A stretch of 64,000 nucleotides of DNA. Source: Candidatus Rhodoferax mariagerensis (lineage in GTDB: Bacteria; Pseudomonadota; Gammaproteobacteria; Burkholderiales; Burkholderiaceae_C). The position numbers were made by a program, and so were the translations under genes. A model generated the notes under the pieces. The model saw nothing but the letters and a program-made list of their open reading frames with translations. It ran no database searches and was not told where the DNA came from. Positions 59,602 through 64,000 of this stretch are shown piece by piece (position 1 is the first letter of the stretch; each line of letters begins with the position of its first letter). Location: NCBI GenBank assembly GCA_016719055.1, contig JADKAW010000044.1, forward strand, positions 62,001 through 126,000. Direction: 5' to 3'.

Positions 59602-60633
59602 CTACCTAGGCGCGTGTTTGGCGATCAGTGCCCGGGCGTCGGCCAGCAGCTTTTTACCATCGGAACCCTTGGCGGTCACGTCAGCCACCCACTCGTTGGT
59701 GACCTGCTCACCAATCTTCTTCCAGCCTTGCAGCTCGGTGGCTGGAATTGTGTTGTGGGCATTTTTGTCGGTCAGCTTTTTGCCGATGCCGTCGGCAGCC
59801 AGAAAGGTCTTGCCGATGGAGCCTGACAACTCAAGACCACTGTTGGCGTCAATCACTTTTTTCAGATCAGGTGCCAGACTATCGTACTTGGCCTTGTTCA
59901 TGGCAAAGACAAAGGTTGCGGTGTAGATTGCCGGCTCAACTGGATCGGTTTCGGAGTGGAACTTGGCCAGCTCCTGAATCTTTACTGACGGCACCACTTC
60001 ATAAGGGACCAGCGCCCCGTCAATCACCGACTTCGACAGCGCTTCGCTCACCTGTGGCACTGGCATCGCCACCGGAGAGGCACCCAGGGCAGCCAGCAAC
60101 TTGTTGGTCTGGCGGGTCGGCGCGCGCAACTTGGTGCCCTTCAGATCAGCCAGGGTGTTGATGGGTTTTTTGGTCATGTGAAACACACCATCGCCGTGCA
60201 CATGAAGGGCAATCAGTTTCACGTCTTTGAATTCAGCGGCCACCGCCGGGTTTTGCGCCACAAAGTCCCACAATGCCTTGCTGGTGCCCTCGGGGCTTTG
60301 CATCATGAACGGCAACTCAAACACTTCAGTCAATGGAAAGCGACCGGCGGTATAACCAGGCAGCACCCACACCACATCGGCCACGCCGTCTTTCACCTGG
60401 TCAAACAGCTGGGGAGGCGTGCCACCAAGTTGCATGGACGGGTAGATCTGGCACTTGATCTTGTCGGTCGAATCTGCGGCAATCTTGTCACACCAGGGCT
60501 TGATGAACATGGTTTGCGCGGCAGAGCCTGCGGGCAAAAAGTGGTGAACCTTCAGCATGACCTGGGCCGAAGCAGCGCAAGCGGCGGTTGCCAAGACGCT
60601 CAGTGCCAGCACCGATTTGAATTTGAACTTCAT
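59602..60633 (-). CDS. TRAP transporter solute-binding protein (DctP)
   Basis: The 343-residue periplasmic protein has a signal peptide (SVLALSVLATAACAASAQ) and the DctP fold: LKVHHFLPAGSAAQTMFIKP, QLFDQVKDGVADVVWVLPGY, and the substrate-carboxylate arginine region GTKLRAPTRQTNKLLAALGA. AGGAGA precedes the ATG by a few bases. It delivers a carboxylate to DctQM. Given its place with lig genes, a protocatechuate-related acid is plausible, but the ligand cannot be read from sequence. Confidence 0.94.
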   Translation of the reverse strand: MKFKFKSVLALSVLATAACAASAQVMLKVHHFLPAGSAAQTMFIKPWCDKIAADSTDKIKCQIYPSMQLGGTPPQLFDQVKDGVADVVWVLPGYTAGRFPLTEVFELPFMMQSPEGTSKALWDFVAQNPAVAAEFKDVKLIALHVHGDGVFHMTKKPINTLADLKGTKLRAPTRQTNKLLAALGASPVAMPVPQVSEALSKSVIDGALVPYEVVPSVKIQELAKFHSETDPVEPAIYTATFVFAMNKAKYDSLAPDLKKVIDANSGLELSGSIGKTFLAADGIGKKLTDKNAHNTIPATELQGWKKIGEQVTNEWVADVTAKGSDGKKLLADARALIAKHAPR

Positions 60634-60680
60634 GATGTCTCCTGTTTAAAAAATGAATGGCTAACAGATATTACTCAGTC

Positions 60681-61799
60681 TCAGACCGGGTGTCCGACCC
60701 AGATGTTTGCAGGCACCATCACCTCACCCCGCATAATCAGACGAGCGCTGCGCAACAATGCTGCCTTGGTGATGCTCTGCGGGTTAACCGGATCCAGCCC
60801 CAGTGCAACGCTGAATTCGCCGCTGGGGTGCTCAACGGAAACGGTCGGGTCACTGCCCTGCCCCATCACCGCCACACCCTCGCAGACCGAGCCTTTGAGC
60901 ACACATGCCGTGCCCACGGTCACGGCAGCCAGCACCCCAATGGCATCGTGGCAGACATGCGGGATAAAACTGCGGGTGGTAATGCTGCCACCAGAACGTG
61001 GTGGGGCAATCAGCGTCATTTTTGGAAAATTCTTGTTGGCCACATCGCCCAACCCCATGTGGCGTGATATCTGCAGGCGCAGCGCCTCGATACGGCGCTT
61101 TAACGCGTCGTTGGCATTCAACTCGGTCACCCCTTCATACCCCGTGCAGCCCACATCGCTGGCCTTGAAGATCACCAACGGCATGCCGTTGTCGATGCAG
61201 GTCACATCCAGCGTGAAAGGCGCAAACCCGTCGCCGGCAACGGTGATGCTGTCACGCACCTGGCCGGTGGGAAGCAAGCCTGCACAAACCGAGCCGGCTG
61301 TGTCCAGAAAGTTGATGGTGATAGGTGCCGAGCTGCCGGGCACGCCGTCAATGCGTGCATCACCGGCGTAATTGACCCGGCCACCCCGCGTTTGCACGGT
61401 GACATCACATTGCATACCGGTATTGAGTGTGAGCACCCGCGCTGTGGTGGTATTGCCCTGCACCGCCACCAGACCCCGTTCGATGGCAAACGGCAGCACG
61501 GCCGCCAGCATGTTGCCGCAATTGGGCGTGGTGTCCACCGTGTCTTTGTCTGGCTGCAACTGGGCAAACAAAAAGTCGACCGCCACACCTGGGGTCTGGC
61601 TGGTGCTGACGATGCCCACTTTGCTGGTGAGCGGATTGGCACCGCCCAGGCCATCGATCTGGCGCTTGTCAGGCGAGCCCATCACTGCCAACAACACGCG
61701 ATCACGCGTCGGCACATCAGTTGGCAGGTCTGAGGCCAAGAAAAATGGCCCTCTGGAGGTACCACCGCGCATGAAGTAACAGGGAATGGCTGTTTGCAT
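60681..61799 (-). CDS. ligU: 4-Oxalomesaconate tautomerase (PrpF/LigU family)
   Basis: The 372-residue protein has the DAP-epimerase-like fold of PrpF: PCYFMRGGTSRGPFFLASDL, QIDGLGGANPLTSKVGIVS, NCGNMLAAVLPFAIERGLV and FKASDVGCTG. In protocatechuate 4,5-cleavage clusters this family (LigU, GalD) isomerises the keto or enol form of 4-oxalomesaconate before hydration by LigJ. It is the first gene of the minus-strand operon, divergent from the LysR gene. Confidence 0.92.
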   Translation of the reverse strand: MQTAIPCYFMRGGTSRGPFFLASDLPTDVPTRDRVLLAVMGSPDKRQIDGLGGANPLTSKVGIVSTSQTPGVAVDFLFAQLQPDKDTVDTTPNCGNMLAAVLPFAIERGLVAVQGNTTTARVLTLNTGMQCDVTVQTRGGRVNYAGDARIDGVPGSSAPITINFLDTAGSVCAGLLPTGQVRDSITVAGDGFAPFTLDVTCIDNGMPLVIFKASDVGCTGYEGVTELNANDALKRRIEALRLQISRHMGLGDVANKNFPKMTLIAPPRSGGSITTRSFIPHVCHDAIGVLAAVTVGTACVLKGSVCEGVAVMGQGSDPTVSVEHPSGEFSVALGLDPVNPQSITKAALLRSARLIMRGEVMVPANIWVGHPV

Positions 61800-61869
61800 G
61801 GGGCGGATTTTGACGCCAAAGACAGTGATTGATCAGTCTTTTTCAAGACTATCAGATATATCATTCAAG

Positions 61870-61890
61870 CATAATTGAGGTTTAGTTATG
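61870..61890. promoter_or_regulatory. Candidate LysR-type operator of the lig operon
   Basis: CATAA-TTGAGGTTTAG-TTATG is an inverted repeat in the 164-base divergent gap, containing a T-N11-A core. It lies 71 bases from ligU and 74 from the regulator, as expected for an LTTR recognition site. The effector could be a pathway intermediate. Confidence 0.45.
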
Positions 61891-61963
61891 GTTAACCCTT
61901 ACCAACTCAAGCCAACTGGATTTTGACCCGCTGTCGCTTTGAGCAATATCCGATAGGTGCCTG

Positions 61964-62872
61964 ATGGATTTGAAGCAACTGGAGTACTTTGTTCGGGTGG
62001 CCGAGCTCGGTAGTTTTACCCGCGCAGCGGTGGCGCTCAACGTTGCCCAGCCGGCCTTGAGCCGCCAGGTTCGCCAGCTTGAAGTTGAATTGCGGCAAAA
62101 CCTGCTGATTCGCAACGGCCGCGGTGCGCTGCCCACCGAGGCTGGCAAACTGCTGCTGGCGCATGGCCGAGGCATCCTGCACCAGGTTGAGCGAGCTTAC
62201 GAAGAGTTGGGCCGGGTGCGCGGTTCACTGGCTGGACGTGTGGCCATCGGTCTGCCCACCAGTCTGGCACGAGCCCTGACGGTGCCTCTGACCCGCGCTT
62301 TTCGCGCCGAGTTGCCGGACGCCACCATCTCGGTCAGCGAAGGTTTGTCGACGGCCATGCAAGAGTCTTTGATCGCCGGACGTCTGGACATTGCCGTGTT
62401 GTACAACGCCCAACCCACTGCAGAAACCGAGGTCACCCCGCTGTTTGAAGAAGACCTGCTGCTAGTGCAGCGCCGCACAACCGCTGCATCTGACGACCCA
62501 GCACCCGGGTCCATCAGTCTGAAAGAGGTAGCGCTGCTGCCCTTGGTGATTCCCAGCCGACTCAACGCCGTGCGAATGCATGTGGAGTCCGAGATGGCCA
62601 ATAGGGGTTTGCGCCTGAAAATTGCCCTTGAGATTGACGGGGTTTCCGCCATTCTGGACCTGGTTGCCGACGGTGCAGGCAGCGCGGTGCTCACGCGCAA
62701 TGCGGTGGCCAATTCTTTGCGCCCTGCCGCTTATCACGTGCGAAGTATCGTGGAGCCGGCACTGCACGCGAAGGTGTCCGTGGCCACCAGCTCGCTACGC
62801 CCCGCCACACTGACCCAGCAGACCACGCTTGAATTGCTCAAGCGCACAGTGCAGGAGATCATCAAAATCTGA
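61964..62872 (+). CDS. LysR-type regulator of the protocatechuate 4,5-cleavage operon
   Basis: The 302-residue regulator has an N-terminal helix-turn-helix (LKQLEYFVRVAELGSFTRAA and LNVAQPALSRQVRQLEVELR) and an effector domain. RVAIGLPTSLARALTVPLTR and the sequence style are close to CbbR/NAC-like regulators of catabolism. It is divergent from ligU and is the obvious candidate activator. The start is ATG at 61964. Confidence 0.9.
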   Translation: MDLKQLEYFVRVAELGSFTRAAVALNVAQPALSRQVRQLEVELRQNLLIRNGRGALPTEAGKLLLAHGRGILHQVERAYEELGRVRGSLAGRVAIGLPTSLARALTVPLTRAFRAELPDATISVSEGLSTAMQESLIAGRLDIAVLYNAQPTAETEVTPLFEEDLLLVQRRTTAASDDPAPGSISLKEVALLPLVIPSRLNAVRMHVESEMANRGLRLKIALEIDGVSAILDLVADGAGSAVLTRNAVANSLRPAAYHVRSIVEPALHAKVSVATSSLRPATLTQQTTLELLKRTVQEIIKI

Positions 62873-62895
62873 GGCTCAAGGCACACCGTCACCCG

Positions 62896-63921
62896 CTACG
62901 GGGAGATTGAGAACGTGTTGAGCAGGCCTGGCCACACCTGGCGCGCCACCCGCATCATGTTGGCACCCAGAATTTGTGCGATGTCGGGTGTACTGAAACC
63001 CAGCGCGGCCAAAGCAGCGTCCAGCTTAGGCCAAGTGTTCACCGGGGTATAACAAATGCTGCCCAGACCACTTTCATAGCCGGCTTCAGCGGGCCACCAA
63101 TATCCTGGGTCGAAACCCGGCGGGCGGTCATTCAATTCGTCTTGCGCAAAGCCGTTGTCCAGCCCGATGCCCACATGTTGCACACCGACCAGGCCGGCCA
63201 CATAGGCCGCATGGCGCGCCACGTCAGCCGCGCCTGGCGTGGCAATGCCCAAAAAGCGCGACACACCCGACACACACACCACCCCGCCAGTCGCCGCGCA
63301 GGCGCGAATCTGCTCGTCGGTGATGTTGCGGCCATGCTCAACCAGCGCCAGCGGGTTGGCGTGACTAAAGATCACCGGTTGGCTGGAAGCGTCCATGATC
63401 TCCAGGCTACAGCGTCGCCCGGTATGCGAGCAGTCCATCAGCAGGCCGGCTGCATTCACGGCCGCCACCATGCGCCGGCCTAGCGGGGTCAGGCTGCGCG
63501 GCACATCGTGGCAACCGTCAGCCACGCTGTTGTTGCGGTTATACGCAAAGTGGATTTGTCGCACCCCCAGCGCCGCGTACAGAGCCACCATGTCGGGCTG
63601 TTCCAGCAGCGGCATGGCACCTTCCAGGTCAAAGCCAATGGCGATCTGGCCGCCCGCCGTGGCACGCTCGATATCGGCCACGCCATGGGTCTGCACGTAA
63701 CGGTCGGGGTGCGCGGCGATGGTGGCGCGGTAGCCGGCAATCACCGACATCACCTGCGCCAACGGGTTCATGTCCATGCCTACGTTGATCGACACATAGT
63801 TCAGCCCGCCAGTGCGCAGGGTATCGATCGGCGCAAAGCTGGCCTGCGGATGCAGCGGCAGGCACATGTGGGCGTCCCAACGGACCTTCTTGCTGCAATC
63901 GCCCGACGTACTCAACATCAT
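62896..63921 (-). CDS. Membrane dipeptidase-like (M19) hydrolase
   Basis: The 341-residue protein has the renal dipeptidase fold: FDLEGAMPLLEQPDMVALY with the bridging glutamate, the AYNRNNSVADGCHDV loop, LMDCSHTGRRCSLEIM and VIFSHANPLALVEHGRNIT with the zinc histidines, and HVGIGLDNGFAQDELNDRP. The first metal motif reads WDAHMCLPLH, so the usual HxD is HxC here. GAGGAG lies just before the ATG pair at 63921/63918. Substrate is unknown; it points away from the LysR gene. Confidence 0.85.
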   Translation of the reverse strand: MMLSTSGDCSKKVRWDAHMCLPLHPQASFAPIDTLRTGGLNYVSINVGMDMNPLAQVMSVIAGYRATIAAHPDRYVQTHGVADIERATAGGQIAIGFDLEGAMPLLEQPDMVALYAALGVRQIHFAYNRNNSVADGCHDVPRSLTPLGRRMVAAVNAAGLLMDCSHTGRRCSLEIMDASSQPVIFSHANPLALVEHGRNITDEQIRACAATGGVVCVSGVSRFLGIATPGAADVARHAAYVAGLVGVQHVGIGLDNGFAQDELNDRPPGFDPGYWWPAEAGYESGLGSICYTPVNTWPKLDAALAALGFSTPDIAQILGANMMRVARQVWPGLLNTFSISP

Positions 63922-64000
63922 TCAACTCCTCTGGCACTGCTGCGCCCTAGCACCAAGTCACTTGTACAGCGCACGGGTGCAATAGCGATCAAGCGCGCAG

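Noticed and set aside
1..64000. tRNA, rRNA, intact insertion sequences, prophage or integrase genes
   Set aside because: I looked for cloverleaf-type sequences, rRNA-conserved strings and transposase or integrase motifs and found none that could be supported.

Overview
The window looks like chromosomal DNA of a betaproteobacterium of the family Comamonadaceae, most like Rhodoferax or Polaromonas. The pointers are the gene blocks (pilB-pilC-pilD-coaE-zapD-yacG; mltG-tmk-holB-pilZ-tatD; folD, two-component pair, aceE-aceF-lpdA), a protocatechuate 4,5-cleavage operon, and a dispersed GC/AT-mixed repeat that I associate with this family. There is no rRNA, tRNA, CRISPR array or intact insertion sequence that I can see.

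Layout. 1-2226: end of a polar amino acid ABC transporter (permease, aspartoacylase-like hydrolase, ATPase). 2227-2721: repeat plus a decayed chemoreceptor tail. 2722-8159: type IV pilus assembly genes followed by coaE, zapD and yacG. 8176-10889: a membrane protein and an atypical pyruvate kinase. 10971-16010: a giant MmeI-like restriction-methylation enzyme, full of repeats, with two small genes upstream, one of them frameshifted. 16250-25351: C4-dicarboxylate transporter, DedA protein, glutaredoxin-like protein, oligopeptidase, folD and a response regulator/sensor kinase pair. 25518-32035: pyruvate dehydrogenase complex. 32092-33085: decayed DNA. 33086-37080: lysR/lysA pair and leuA with a probable leucine attenuator. 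37208-40857: PaiB-like protein, tadA fusion, ldcA and a cyclase-FHA protein. 40947-46422: ankyrin protein, tatD, pilZ, holB, tmk and mltG on the minus strand, with ygfZ divergent. 46488-50009: DUF3334 protein and a three-gene electron-transfer module (flavin/2Fe-2S reductase, membrane cytochrome b-like protein, octaheme cytochrome c). 50083-62872: protocatechuate 4,5-cleavage (lig/pmd) operon with a TRAP transporter and a divergent LysR regulator. 62896-63921: dipeptidase-like hydrolase.

How the genes work together. The lig operon would import an aromatic acid or related carboxylate and convert protocatechuate, by LigAB ring cleavage, LigC, LigI, LigU, LigJ and LigK, to pyruvate and oxaloacetate. 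These feed the pyruvate dehydrogenase complex encoded in the same window. The FNR-like site before the C4-dicarboxylate transporter and the multiheme cytochrome module point to a facultative or low-oxygen lifestyle.

The most unusual content is repeat biology. About 20 copies of a roughly 60-bp repeat are scattered through the window, and around a dozen lie inside reading frames (aceF, lpdA, tmk, mltG, ygfZ, ldcA, ligB, the methylase) as tolerated peptide segments or linkers. A second family has three copies with covarying hairpin stems. A third is a pair of inverted hairpin elements inside the methylase gene, again with compensating arms.
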